Positions 25,310-33,683 of a stretch of DNA of 64,000 nt are shown here, piece after piece. The stretch lies in assembly GCF_008704205.1 (NCBI RefSeq), contig NZ_VXLC01000008.1, positions 330,940 through 394,939 of the forward strand, read 5' to 3'. The DNA comes from Nocardia colli. Its GTDB lineage: Bacteria; Actinomycetota; Actinomycetes; Mycobacteriales; Mycobacteriaceae. A program made the position numbers and the translations under genes. A model generated the notes under the pieces. The model did no database searches and was not told where the DNA came from. It worked only from the letters and a program-made list of their open reading frames with translations. The stretch's first letter is position 1. Every line of letters begins with the position of its first letter.

Positions 25310-26716
25310 GTGGTTACTCCGCACAAGCACGCATCGAAGCTGCTCGTCGCCCTCGCCGCGCTGGCGATCGGGCTGCCGTTCGCCCTCGCCGGGCCTGCCG
25401 TCGCCGAGCCGGACACTCCCCCGGTCCAGCCCGCGCTGCAGTTCCCGATTCCGCCCATGCCGCCCGGCTTCGACCCGGCGTTCTATCGCCCGGCGCCGGA
25501 GTCCTACGCGAATCTCGAACCGGGACAGCTCATTGCGGCCCGGCAGGTGAATGTCGCCAATCTGTCGCTGATCCCGGTCAACGTCGATTCCTGGCAGCTG
25601 TCCTACCGGTCGACCAACACCCGCGGCGAGCCGATCGCTGCGGTGGCGACCGTGCTGAAGCCGCGCGGGTACGTCGCGGATCGGCCGCTGTTCTCCTATC
25701 AGATCGCCGAGGACTCCACCGGCAACTACTGCATGCCGTCCTATCAACTCCAGATGGGTTCCATCCCAGCGACATTGACCGGCTCGGTCCTCGTCGCCGC
25801 TCAGTTCCTGGAGGTGCAGGCGGCGCTGGCACAAGGCTGGGCGGTGGTCGTGCCCGATCATCAAGGCCCCGATTCGGCCTATGCCGCAGGACCTTTGGCC
25901 GGCCGGATCACCCTGGACGGCATTCGCGCAGCGGAGCGCTTCGATCCGATGCAGTTGTCCGGCAACAACACTCGGGTCGGGATGATGGGATATTCCGGCG
26001 GTGCGATCGCCACCGGCCATGCCGCTGAACTGAAGCAAAGCTACGCGCCGGAACTCGACGTCGTCGGCGTCGCCGAGGGCGGCATCCCCGCCGACCTGTC
26101 CGCCGCGCTGAAGATGGCCAACGGCAATCTCTCCGCCGGGCTGATCTTCGCCGGCGCGATCGGCGTCTCCCGCGAATACCCGGAGCTGCGAAACTTCCTG
26201 AATACCAACATGAACGGCCTCGGCCAGCTGATGATGGCGGCGAAGGACCAGCTCTGCGCGAGCTACCAGTCGATCTTCTTCCCGTTCGCGGACAACGTCG
26301 GCATGCTGGCGAAGAATCCGTTCACCGATCCCACGGTGGTCGCGGTGCTGGACAAGACCAAGATGGGCAAGGCGGTGCCGGACATGCCGATGTTCATGTT
26401 CCAGGCGAACCCGGACTGGCTGATCCCGGTGGGTCCGGTCAACGACCTCGTCGCCTACTACGCGCAGGATCCGAACGCGCGGGTCGAGTACGTGCGCGAT
26501 CACTTCAGCGAGCACCTGACCCTCGACCCGATCGGCGCGCCGCGCGCGCTGCTGTGGCTGAAAGATCGGTTCGCCGGCAAACCTGTGGCACCCGGCGTCA
26601 CCACCACCGATGTCGGCTCGATGATGCTCGACCCCGCGACCTGGCAGGTGTGGGGCGACACGGTCGGCACCACGCTCGCCGCCGCGTTCCAGCAACCAAT
26701 CGGCAGCGGACGCTGA
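25310..26716 (+). CDS. Secreted LIP-family lipase/esterase
   Basis: 468 aa from GTG at 25310. A signal peptide (KLLVALAALAIGLPFALAGP, cleavage near AVAEP) leads into a secretory-lipase (LIP) fold. The serine nucleophile is in MMGYSGGAIATGHAAE; WLIPVGPVNDLVAYY and HFSEHLTLDPIGAPRALLWL supply the Asp and His regions. Two Cys (NYCMPS, QLCASY) may form the family disulfide. It is an exported enzyme hydrolysing lipid esters, as for many nocardial and mycobacterial LIP proteins. Confidence 0.9.
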   Translation: MVTPHKHASKLLVALAALAIGLPFALAGPAVAEPDTPPVQPALQFPIPPMPPGFDPAFYRPAPESYANLEPGQLIAARQVNVANLSLIPVNVDSWQLSYRSTNTRGEPIAAVATVLKPRGYVADRPLFSYQIAEDSTGNYCMPSYQLQMGSIPATLTGSVLVAAQFLEVQAALAQGWAVVVPDHQGPDSAYAAGPLAGRITLDGIRAAERFDPMQLSGNNTRVGMMGYSGGAIATGHAAELKQSYAPELDVVGVAEGGIPADLSAALKMANGNLSAGLIFAGAIGVSREYPELRNFLNTNMNGLGQLMMAAKDQLCASYQSIFFPFADNVGMLAKNPFTDPTVVAVLDKTKMGKAVPDMPMFMFQANPDWLIPVGPVNDLVAYYAQDPNARVEYVRDHFSEHLTLDPIGAPRALLWLKDRFAGKPVAPGVTTTDVGSMMLDPATWQVWGDTVGTTLAAAFQQPIGSGR

Positions 26717-26864
26717 GTGAACTCTGGGTGGGCAGAATGTGATCTGTAGCGAGCGTGTGGCAGCCGGCGCAGAGCGCTGTTGTTATAGCGCTCGACCGAG
26801 TGACAGTCATCACCTCCGTCTGAGACACTCATCGACAGATCGCGGGGAAACCCTTCCCCAGGAA

Positions 26865-26882
26865 CTTACTCCAGAGTAAGGT
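26865..26882 (+). promoter_or_regulatory. Operator CTTACTCCAGAGTAAG overlapping a leaderless -10
   Basis: CTTACTC and GAGTAAG (26865-26880) form a perfect inverted repeat with a 2-nt centre. The right half runs into TAAGGT (26877-26882), a TANNNT -10 element that ends 6 nt before the SDR start codon. A TetR-like repressor bound here would block the promoter. No obvious repressor gene is adjacent. Confidence 0.6.
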
Positions 26883-26888
26883 TATTTC

Positions 26889-27764
26889 ATGGCGTGGAAA
26901 CCTTCTGAAATCCCGGATCAGACCGGACGCACCTTCGTGATCACCGGCGCGAACGGCGGGTTGGGCGCCGTGACCACCGAGGTGCTCGCGGCCAACGGCG
27001 CGACCGTCATCATGGCCTGCCGCAACGCGGCCAAGGCCCAGGCGGTCGCCGACGGCATCACCGGCGACGTCCGGGTGGCCGAGCTGGACCTGTCCGACCT
27101 GGCCTCGGTGCGCAAGTTCGCCGACGAGCAGGCCGAGTTCGACGTGCTGATCAACAACGCGGGCCTGATGAACGTCCCGTTCTCCCGGACCAAGGACGGC
27201 TTCGAGACCCAGTGGGGCGTCGACCACCTGGCCCACTACGCGCTCACCGGCCTGCTGCTCGATCGCATCCGCGACCGGGTGGTGACGCTGGCCAGCATCG
27301 CGCACAAGCAGACGCCGAAGCTGTGGGTGGACGATCTCAACTACGAGCACCGTCGCTACCAGCGCAATCTCGCCTATGCGCAGGCGAAGCTGTCGAACCT
27401 GATGTTCGCTCGGGAACTGCAGCGCCGGCTGGCCGAATCCGGTTCGAGCAAGCGGTCTTACGGGGTGCACCCCGGTGTCTCGGCCACCGACCTGTTCGCC
27501 CGGACCGAGACCCCGATCGACCGGATCATCAAGCCGTTCGTCGCGATCGTCGGCCATCCGCCGAGGAAGGCCGCGCACTCCTCGCTGTTCGCCGCGACCG
27601 TGCCCGATGCCGATCCCGAGGTCTACTGGGGTCCGCGCCGGTTCTTCCAGACCCAGGGTCCGGTGGAGTCGTCGCCGTCGAGCCGGCTGTCCAAGAACAA
27701 GGACCTGTGGAAGCGGCTCTGGGAGGAATCCGAGCGGCTGACCGGAGTCACCTACAAGTTCTGA
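26889..27764 (+). CDS. Short-chain dehydrogenase/reductase (retinol-dehydrogenase-like)
   Basis: 291 aa. The Rossmann motif FVITGANGGLGAVTTEVLAA lies at about residues 17-36, NNAG in VLINNAGLMN near 95 and the catalytic YxxxK in AYAQAKLSN near 163. The sequence type (RTFVITGANGGLG, SRTKDGFETQWGVDHLAHYA) is the actinobacterial protochlorophyllide/retinol-dehydrogenase-like SDR group, whose substrates are mostly unknown. It is a single gene under its own operator-controlled, apparently leaderless promoter. Confidence 0.9.
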   Translation: MAWKPSEIPDQTGRTFVITGANGGLGAVTTEVLAANGATVIMACRNAAKAQAVADGITGDVRVAELDLSDLASVRKFADEQAEFDVLINNAGLMNVPFSRTKDGFETQWGVDHLAHYALTGLLLDRIRDRVVTLASIAHKQTPKLWVDDLNYEHRRYQRNLAYAQAKLSNLMFARELQRRLAESGSSKRSYGVHPGVSATDLFARTETPIDRIIKPFVAIVGHPPRKAAHSSLFAATVPDADPEVYWGPRRFFQTQGPVESSPSSRLSKNKDLWKRLWEESERLTGVTYKF

Positions 27765-27872
27765 GCCCGACGACCCGCCCGCGTACCGCCGGCGGGTCGT
27801 TGCGCGTCCGGGCGGGTTCGGACCGTCGACCTGCTCCTACGGACCGTGTAGTAGACGGGTACCGTAGTAGCC

Positions 27873-28325
27873 GTGTCCGCTTCACCCCGCCGCTCGGCAC
27901 ACAATCGCCCGGCCCTCATCGTGCTGGTGATCGTCGCTGCGCTCGGCTGCCTGGCATTGGCGTGGTGGCAGTGGCAGCGGTTCGAATCGACGAGCGGCAC
28001 CGGCCAGAATCTGGGTTACGCGCTGCAATGGCCGTTGTTCGCGGCGTTCGCGGTGTTCGCCTACTTCCGGTTCGTCCGGCTGGAACGCGAGGCCGAGGAG
28101 AGCGAGCAGCCCGTCGACGATCAGCCGCGGCCCGCGCCGAAAGCCGTTGCGCCGCGCGAGATCCCGGCCGGGCTGCTGCCGGAGCGGCCGAAGGCGGTGC
28201 GCGACGAGGATCCGGTGCTCGCCGAATACAACAGGTATCTGGCCGCTCTGCACGCCCAAGACATCGATGATCAGGTCCGCGAGGCGGGCCTGCATGCCCG
28301 CGACACCGAGAGGAGCGCCGGTTGA
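27873..28325 (+). CDS. LprD-like conserved membrane protein (Rv1343c type)
   Basis: 150 aa from GTG at 27873, with TACCGT ending 7 nt upstream (leaderless). A hydrophobic N-terminus (ALIVLVIVAALGCLALAWWQ) contains ALGC, the reason M. tuberculosis LprD is called a lipoprotein. However, the helix continues past the Cys and a second one follows (WPLFAAFAVFAYFRFVRLER), so a two-helix membrane protein is equally likely. The C-terminal tail is charged and cytosolic-looking. It overlaps the DUF3817 gene by 4 bp, matching the Rv1343c-Rv1342c pair. Function unknown. Confidence 0.85.
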   Translation: MSASPRRSAHNRPALIVLVIVAALGCLALAWWQWQRFESTSGTGQNLGYALQWPLFAAFAVFAYFRFVRLEREAEESEQPVDDQPRPAPKAVAPREIPAGLLPERPKAVRDEDPVLAEYNRYLAALHAQDIDDQVREAGLHARDTERSAG

Positions 28326-28717
28326 CCGCCAGCGAGAATTCCACCGAGAGCACTGCGGCGCCGGCCACCGACAGCGTCCTGGCGCCGAAGCCGATCGGCG
28401 GGGCGAACACCGCCAAGATCAAGTCGGCGCTGCTGCGTTACCGCACGCTGGCGTGGATCACCGGTCTGTGGCTGCTGCTGCTCACCGGCGAGATGATCGC
28501 CAAGTACGGCTTCGACGTGCACACACCGAGCTGGATCGCGGTCGTGCACGGGTGGGTGTACTTCGTCTACCTGCTGGTCACCGCCGATCTCGCGGTGAAG
28601 GTGCGCTGGCCGGTGCTGCGCACGGTCGGCACGCTGCTCGCGGGCACCATTCCGCTGCTGTCGTTCTTCGTCGAGCATGTGAACGCGAAGAAGGTCAAGC
28701 AGGAGTTCGGCGTCTAG
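28322..28717 (+). CDS. DUF3817 integral membrane protein (Rv1342c type)
   Basis: 131 aa. After a polar N-terminus, three hydrophobic segments give the DUF3817 pattern: RYRTLAWITGLWLLLLTGEM, VVHGWVYFVYLLVTADLAVK and VGTLLAGTIPLLSFFVEHV. It is coupled to the LprD-like gene by a 4-bp overlap. A second DUF3817 paralogue is at 57147-57515. Function is not established. Confidence 0.88.
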   Translation: MTASENSTESTAAPATDSVLAPKPIGGANTAKIKSALLRYRTLAWITGLWLLLLTGEMIAKYGFDVHTPSWIAVVHGWVYFVYLLVTADLAVKVRWPVLRTVGTLLAGTIPLLSFFVEHVNAKKVKQEFGV

Positions 28718-28720
28718 CAC

Positions 28721-28790
28721 CGCACCACTTCTGATTTCCCGCACCGAGAATCGCATGCAAATCTCGGTGCGGGAAATCAAAAGGCGTGCG
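28721..28790. repeat. GCATGC-centred hairpin repeat, copy 3
   Basis: Arms 28721-28749 and 28762-28790 (29 bp, three mismatches) enclose a centre with TCGCATGC. It fills the convergent gap between the DUF3817 gene (stop ends 28717) and rdgB (stop begins 28793), touching both. The right arm has more changes than in the other copies. Confidence 0.88.
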
Positions 28791-28792
28791 GC

Positions 28793-29404
28793 TCAGCTCT
28801 CGGCCAGCTCGGCGAGCGTCGGGAGCAGCTGGGTGAGGGCGCGGCCGCGGTGGGAGACGGCGTCCTTCTGGGCGGGGGTCAGCTGGGCGGCGGAGGTGTC
28901 GCCGCCCTCGGGGATGAACAGCGGGTCGTAGCCGAAACCGCCGTCGCCCAAGGGTTTCCGGCCGACGACGCCCGGCCATTCGCCGCGCACCACGATTTCC
29001 GCGCCGTCGGGGACGACCAGTGCGCAGGTCGAGACGAATCGCGCGCCGCGCCGCTCGTCCGGCACGTCGCCGAGCTGAGCGAGCAGCAGCGCGTTGTTGG
29101 CCGCATCATCGCCGTGCCGGCCCGACCAGCGGCCGGACAGCACGCCGGGCATGCCGTTGAGCGCGTCCACCTCGATGCCGGAATCGTCTGCGACACAGGC
29201 CAATCCGGTGGCGACCGCGCCGTCGCGGGCCTTGGCGAGGGCGTTCTCCTCGAACGTCGCGCCGGTCTCCGGCGCCTCGTCGTAGGCGGGCACGTCGTCC
29301 AGCCCGACGATCTCGATCCCGGCGATGCCCGCGTCGGCGAGAATGCGGCGCAGTTCGTTCAGCTTCTTGGCATTGCGGCTGGCCACCAGCACACGACGGG
29401 CCAT
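28793..29404 (-). CDS. rdgB: RdgB/HAM1 non-canonical purine NTP pyrophosphatase
   Basis: 203 aa. It hydrolyses XTP, dITP and ITP to monophosphates, keeping deaminated purines out of nucleic acids. Signature residues are seen at the start (VLVASRNAKKLNELRRIL, the SxNxxK motif), ATFEENALAKARDGA, CVADDSGIEVDALNGMPGVL with the catalytic Asp, and GFGYDPLFIPEG plus SHRGRAL near the C-terminus. It follows rph with 2 bp between stop and start, matching the Rv1340-Rv1341 pair of M. tuberculosis. Confidence 0.95.
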   Translation of the reverse strand: MARRVLVASRNAKKLNELRRILADAGIAGIEIVGLDDVPAYDEAPETGATFEENALAKARDGAVATGLACVADDSGIEVDALNGMPGVLSGRWSGRHGDDAANNALLLAQLGDVPDERRGARFVSTCALVVPDGAEIVVRGEWPGVVGRKPLGDGGFGYDPLFIPEGGDTSAAQLTPAQKDAVSHRGRALTQLLPTLAELAES

Positions 29405-29406
29405 GA

Positions 29407-30177
29407 CTACTTCTTCTTCGACTCGGACGGCTCCGGCAGCACGCCGGGATAGGGCAGCGCCAGCGCCTCTTTCTGGATGGCGAAGATCTGCTCGCAGCCG
29501 ACGACCGCGGAGTCGAGCATCTTGTCCAGGGTGGAGCGCGGGAAGGTGGCGCCCTCGCCGGTGCCCTGGATCTCGACCAGGGTGCCGGTGTCGGTGGCGA
29601 CCACGTTCATGTCGACCTCGGCGCGCGAATCCTCTTCGTACGGCAGATCCAGGCGGACCCGGCCGTCGACGACGCCGACGCTCACCGCGGCGATCGCGCA
29701 GGAGATCGGCTGCGGGTCGGCCAGCACGCCCTTGGCGGCCAGGTAGGTGATCGCGTCGACCAGCGCGACGTAGGCGCCGGTGATGGCGGCGGTCCGGGTG
29801 CCGCCGTCGGCCTGCAGGACGTCGCAGTCGATCGCGATGGTGTTCTCGCCGATAGCGGCCAGGTCGATGCACGCGCGCAGCGAACGGCCGATCAGCCGGC
29901 TGATCTCCTGGGTGCGGCCGCCGACCTTGCCCTTCACCGACTCGCGTCCGCTGCGGGTGTGCGTGGCCGCGGGCAGCATCGCGTATTCGGCGGTGACCCA
30001 GCCCAATCCGGAGTCGCGCCGCCACGGCGGCACGCCCTCGGTCACGCTCGCGGTGCACATCACCCGCGTCTGACCGAATTCGACCAGCACCGAACCGGCC
30101 GGATGCGTGGTGAATCCACGGGTGATCTTTACCTCGCGGAGTTCGTCGTCCGCCCTGCCATCGGCTCGTCTAGACAC
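29407..30177 (-). CDS. rph: Ribonuclease PH
   Basis: 256 aa. Phosphorolytic 3'-5' exoribonuclease that trims tRNA 3' ends. Family motifs: ITRGFTTHPAGSVLVEFGQT, then EGVPPWRRDSGLGWVTAEYAM, RSGRESVKGKVGGRTQEISR, DCDVLQADGGTRTAAITGA and the C-terminal EVDMNVVATDTGTLVEIQGT. The start is GTG at 30177; TAGGCT on the minus strand (30185-30190) ends 7 nt before it, so the rph-rdgB transcript may be leaderless. Confidence 0.96.
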   Translation of the reverse strand: MSRRADGRADDELREVKITRGFTTHPAGSVLVEFGQTRVMCTASVTEGVPPWRRDSGLGWVTAEYAMLPAATHTRSGRESVKGKVGGRTQEISRLIGRSLRACIDLAAIGENTIAIDCDVLQADGGTRTAAITGAYVALVDAITYLAAKGVLADPQPISCAIAAVSVGVVDGRVRLDLPYEEDSRAEVDMNVVATDTGTLVEIQGTGEGATFPRSTLDKMLDSAVVGCEQIFAIQKEALALPYPGVLPEPSESKKK

Positions 30178-30223
30178 GCGCCACAGCCTAGGGGATGGCG
30201 GTCGACGTCAGCCGGGCACCCGG

Positions 30224-30988
30224 TCAGAGATCGAAGGTTTCACCGGGCGCGACGGCGTGCACGGGTCCGGAGAACTGCGCCTTCGCCTCGGCGATGACGT
30301 CCTCGCGCGAGGTCCACGGCGGGATGTGGGTGAGCAGCAGCTCCTTCACCCCCGCCCGGGCCGCGATCTGGCCGGCCTCGGTGCCCGAAAGATGAATGCC
30401 GGGCGGCCGATTCGCCGGATCGTGGGTCCAGGACGCCTCGGCCATCAGGATGTCGGCGCCCTGCGCGAGTTCGTTGACCGAATCGCACATCGCGGTGTCG
30501 CCGGTGTAGACGAAGGTGCGTCCGGCGGCCGTGACGATGCGCAGGCCGTAGGACTCCGGCGGGTGGAACATCCGGCGCGCGGACACGGTGTGACCGGGCC
30601 CGAATTCGATCTCCTCGCCGACCGTCCACGGCCGGTGATCGATCACGTCGGACCAGTCGTCGCATTCGCCGCCGACCTCGGCCGAGGCATTGCCGATGCG
30701 CAACGCGCTGTCCGACGGGCCGCGCACGATGGCCCGGCCGACCGGCGGGGCCGGATGGTAGCGCCGCCAGACCAGCAGGCCCGGCAGATCCAGGCAGTGG
30801 TCGGCATGCAGATGGGTGAGGAAGATGTCGACCTCACCGGGATCGGCGTAGCGCTGCAACGCGCCCAGCACACCGGGACCGAAATCGATCACCACGGGCG
30901 TCATATCCGGCCCGGTCAGCAGATAGCCCGACGCTGGGGAATCCGGGCCGGACACACTGCCCGAGCACCCGAGGACGGTGAGGCGCAT
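30224..30988 (-). CDS. Metallo-beta-lactamase-fold cyclic nucleotide phosphodiesterase (Rv1339 type)
   Basis: 254 aa from ATG at 30988 (MRLTVLGCSGSVSG); the frame is open 16 codons further but the family starts here. The metal-binding motif THLHADHCLDLPG places His59, His61, Asp63 and His64; further ligands lie in YTGDTAMCD and LLLTHIPP. M. tuberculosis Rv1339 of this family has been described as an atypical class II cAMP phosphodiesterase. It lies between rph and the rhomboid gene as in M. tuberculosis, but murI, which separates them there, is absent. Confidence 0.88.
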   Translation of the reverse strand: MRLTVLGCSGSVSGPDSPASGYLLTGPDMTPVVIDFGPGVLGALQRYADPGEVDIFLTHLHADHCLDLPGLLVWRRYHPAPPVGRAIVRGPSDSALRIGNASAEVGGECDDWSDVIDHRPWTVGEEIEFGPGHTVSARRMFHPPESYGLRIVTAAGRTFVYTGDTAMCDSVNELAQGADILMAEASWTHDPANRPPGIHLSGTEAGQIAARAGVKELLLTHIPPWTSREDVIAEAKAQFSGPVHAVAPGETFDL

Positions 30989-31057
30989 TCCCCCATGCTC
31001 CCACGACGAATTCTCGCTCAAGAACCGATCCCCCACATTCCGTTCCGAGCCGCAGAA

Positions 31058-31795
31058 TCACCGTGGCGACGCAATGATTCCAGCCTGATTCCCGCGACGA
31101 TTTCGGCGTGCATCACCAGAGAGTACCCAGCCGGCGAGCAGTCCACCCGCCGCCCCGAAAAGATGGCCCTGCCAAGAGATTCCAGCTTGCCCGGGTAATA
31201 CACCCCACAATACAGAGCCGTAAAGGGCCAGGACCACGAGTCCTAGGATGATCTGACCGAGGTTGCGGGCGAACCAGCCGCGCGAGATCAGGAAGGTCAG
31301 CCAGCCGAAGACCAGGACCGATGCGCCGAGGTGCACGCTGCCGGAGCCGCCGGTCAGCCAGGTGCCGATACCGGCCACGATCCAGATGATCGCGGTGGCG
31401 GCCAGGCCGCGGCCGATGCCGGCGAGCAGCGCGAGGAAGCCGAGGACCAGGACCGGAACGGTGTTGCCGATCAGATGCGGCCAGCCGTGGTGCAGGAGCG
31501 GGGCGAACAGGATGCCCCAGAGTCCGTCGGCCGAACGGGGATGGATGCCCGCGTTGTCGAGTTGGTTGTCGTCGAGGGTGTCGACGCCCTCGATGCCGTA
31601 GAGCAACACCACGAAACCCGCGATGAGCACGCCCGCGCGCAACCACAATTGCCGGACGACGGCGAAATTGTCCGATTTCGCCGGAGCATTCGCCGTTGTC
31701 CGCGGCGCCGACGCACCCGGATTCCCCACCTGGGCCCGGATCGCCGCGATCCGATCGGGGTCGAATGACGAACCGATTCCCGAACCGCCGGTCAT
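31058..31795 (-). CDS. Rhomboid intramembrane serine protease (Rv1337 type)
   Basis: 245 aa. A cytosolic N-terminus of about 45 residues precedes six or seven membrane helices. The catalytic dyad fits Ser in SVHLGASVLVFGWLTF and His in SWQGHLFGAAGGLLAGW; HHGWPHLIGNTVPVLVLG holds the conserved His-Asn of rhomboids. GAS replaces the usual GxSG context. GGAGG lies 6 nt before the ATG. Substrates unknown; located as in M. tuberculosis downstream of cysM. Confidence 0.92.
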   Translation of the reverse strand: MTGGSGIGSSFDPDRIAAIRAQVGNPGASAPRTTANAPAKSDNFAVVRQLWLRAGVLIAGFVVLLYGIEGVDTLDDNQLDNAGIHPRSADGLWGILFAPLLHHGWPHLIGNTVPVLVLGFLALLAGIGRGLAATAIIWIVAGIGTWLTGGSGSVHLGASVLVFGWLTFLISRGWFARNLGQIILGLVVLALYGSVLWGVLPGQAGISWQGHLFGAAGGLLAGWVLSGDARRNRRGNQAGIIASPR

Positions 31796-31884
31796 CGCAA
31801 CCTCCTCGTCGAGCCGGCGGACGACTCAGGTGCGAGCCGTCATCCCGCTATTTTCGAGGGTACCGGCGTGACCGCCGTCGAGCG

Positions 31885-32847
31885 CTATGCCCAGAGCTGG
31901 CCGTCGAGCCGTTCCTCGGCCTCTTCCAGCGTGCCGTCGTACGCGCCGGTCGACAGGTACTTCCAGCCGCCGTCGGCGACCACGAACGCGATGTCGGCGC
32001 GCTTGCCCGCCTTCGCCACCTTGCGCGCGACGCCGAGCGCCGCGTGCAGGATCGCGCCGGTCGAGATGCCCGCGAAGATGCCCTCCTCGGACACCAGCTC
32101 GCGGGTGCGCTTGACCGCGTCGAACGGGCCGACGGAGAAGCGGGTGGTCAGCACCGACTCGTCGTACAACTCGGGGATGAAGCCCTCATCGATGTTGCGC
32201 AGCCCGTAGACCAGCTCGCCGTAGCGCGGCTCGGCCGCCACGATCTCGATGCTCGGCACCTTCTCACGCAGGAAACGCCCGGTGCCCATGAGCGTGCCGG
32301 TGGTGCCGAGACCCGCGACGAAATGGGTGATCTCCGGCAGATCGGCCAGGATCTCCGGGCCGGTGGTCTCGTAATGCGCCAGCGCGTTCGCGGGATTGCC
32401 GTACTGGTACAGCATCACCCAGTCCGGGTTCTCCGCGGCGATCTGCTTCGCCAGCGCCACCGCCTGATTGGACCCGCCGGCGGCCGGCGAATCGATGATC
32501 TGCGCGCCGAACATGGTGAGCAGCTGCCGCCGCTCCACCGAGGTGTTCTCCGGCATCACGCAGACCAGCCGGTAGCCCTTGAGCTTGGCGGCCATGGCGA
32601 GTGAGATGCCGGTGTTGCCGCTGGTCGGTTCCAGGATCGTGCAGCCGGGCGTCAGCAGTCCGTCGGCCTCGGCCTGTTCGATCATGCGCAGCGCCGGGCG
32701 GTCCTTGATCGAACCGGTCGGGTTGCGGTCCTCCAGCTTGGCCCACAGCCGCACGTGGTTCTCGCCGTCCCACTGCGGGGACAGCGTGCGCAGGCCGACC
32801 AGCGGGGTGTCGCCGAGGGTCGCGATCAGCGATTCGTAACGCGCCAC
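31885..32847 (-). CDS. cysM: O-phosphoserine/CysO-dependent cysteine synthase CysM
   Basis: 320 aa from GTG at 32847 (ARYESLIATLGDTPLVGL), matching the M. tuberculosis start; the open frame to 32943 runs through cysO and is not used. PLP lysine Lys48 is in RNPTGSIKDRPA; the phosphate loop is EPTSGNTGIS and GLGTTGTLMGTG is the second PLP loop. In M. tuberculosis CysM takes sulfide from the CysO thiocarboxylate and O-phosphoserine to make cysteine, a route resistant to oxidation. It follows cysO by 7 bp. Confidence 0.95.
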   Translation of the reverse strand: MARYESLIATLGDTPLVGLRTLSPQWDGENHVRLWAKLEDRNPTGSIKDRPALRMIEQAEADGLLTPGCTILEPTSGNTGISLAMAAKLKGYRLVCVMPENTSVERRQLLTMFGAQIIDSPAAGGSNQAVALAKQIAAENPDWVMLYQYGNPANALAHYETTGPEILADLPEITHFVAGLGTTGTLMGTGRFLREKVPSIEIVAAEPRYGELVYGLRNIDEGFIPELYDESVLTTRFSVGPFDAVKRTRELVSEEGIFAGISTGAILHAALGVARKVAKAGKRADIAFVVADGGWKYLSTGAYDGTLEEAEERLDGQLWA

Positions 32848-32854
32848 CGGTCGC

Positions 32855-33127
32855 TCAGCCGCCGGCGACGGCGGGCAGGATGGTGACGCTCGCGTCGGCG
32901 GGGACCTCGGCCTCGAGGCCGCCGGAGAAACGCACGTCCTCATCGTCGACGTAGATGTTGACGTAGCGGTTCAGCTTGCCGTCCTTGAGCAGCCGCTCGG
33001 CCAGGCCGGGGTGGTTCGCGTCGAGGTCGGTGATCAGCGCGCTGAGCGTGGCGCCCTGCGCCTGCACGCGCTTCTCCCCTCCGGTGAGGCCACGCATGAT
33101 GGTCGGGATGGACACGGTTACCGGCAT
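32855..33127 (-). CDS. cysO: CysO ubiquitin-like sulfur carrier protein
   Basis: 90 aa with a ThiS/MoaD-like beta-grasp fold: VSIPTIMRGLTGGEKRVQAQ, then NRYVNIYVDDEDVRFSGG and the C-terminal AVAGG. The terminal Gly-Gly is thiocarboxylated and hands sulfur to CysM; Mec then releases cysteine. GAGGAG lies 5 nt before the ATG. The order mec-cysO-cysM is that of M. tuberculosis Rv1334-Rv1336. Confidence 0.95.
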   Translation of the reverse strand: MPVTVSIPTIMRGLTGGEKRVQAQGATLSALITDLDANHPGLAERLLKDGKLNRYVNIYVDDEDVRFSGGLEAEVPADASVTILPAVAGG

Positions 33128-33160
33128 GAGAACTCCTCGGTTTCACGAACAAGCATCGGT

Positions 33161-33583
33161 TCAGGCGGTTTCGTACGCGTCGACGATCTGCACCGGTTCC
33201 TCGGTGACCTCGCCGTCGACGATCCGGTAGCTGCGCAGCTCGTGCTGCTCGGGGTCGCGGGTGGAGATCAGCACATAATGCGCGAACGGCTCGGACGCGT
33301 AGGACACGTCGGTGCGGCTCGGGTACGCCTCGGTGGCGGTGTGCGAGTGGTAGATCACCACCGGGGTCTCGTCCGCGTCGTCCATCGCGCGCCAGACTTT
33401 GAGCTGTTCCCCGGAATCGAAGCGGTAAAAGGTGGGCGAGCGCTCGGCGTTGACCATGGCGATGAAGCGCTCCGGCCGATCCGAATCCTCCGGTCCGGCG
33501 ATGACGCCGCACGCCTCGTCGGGGTGATCGGCGCGCGCGTGCGCCACCATTGCCTCCACGAGGTCGGCCCTGATCACCAGCAC
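33161..33583 (-). CDS. mec: Mec (JAMM) metalloprotease that frees cysteine from CysO
   Basis: 140 aa from GTG at 33583 with GGAAAGG upstream. The JAMM zinc motif is complete: Glu23 in HPDEACGVIAG, then His79, His81, Ser89 and Asp92 in YHSHTATEAYPSRTDV. In M. tuberculosis this enzyme cleaves the cysteine adduct from CysO, completing the pathway encoded by the two genes downstream. Confidence 0.95.
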   Translation of the reverse strand: MLVIRADLVEAMVAHARADHPDEACGVIAGPEDSDRPERFIAMVNAERSPTFYRFDSGEQLKVWRAMDDADETPVVIYHSHTATEAYPSRTDVSYASEPFAHYVLISTRDPEQHELRSYRIVDGEVTEEPVQIVDAYETA

Positions 33584-33683
33584 GAGTCAAACCTTTCCGC
33601 AGTGCCGACCTGTCGCTGTCGACAACGAGCCAGAATATTCGGCTATTCCCCGAGTGCTTCGGCTGGTCCCGGATTCTCCGCGG

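Noticed and set aside
25208..26695. 495-codon minus-strand frame under the secreted lipase
   Set aside because: The plus-strand lipase has a signal peptide and active-site motif; this frame has neither domain nor ribosome-binding site.
32848..32943. Upstream start for cysM
   Set aside because: It would overlap cysO by 89 bp and add a Ser/Pro-rich segment; the GTG at 32847 matches the family start.
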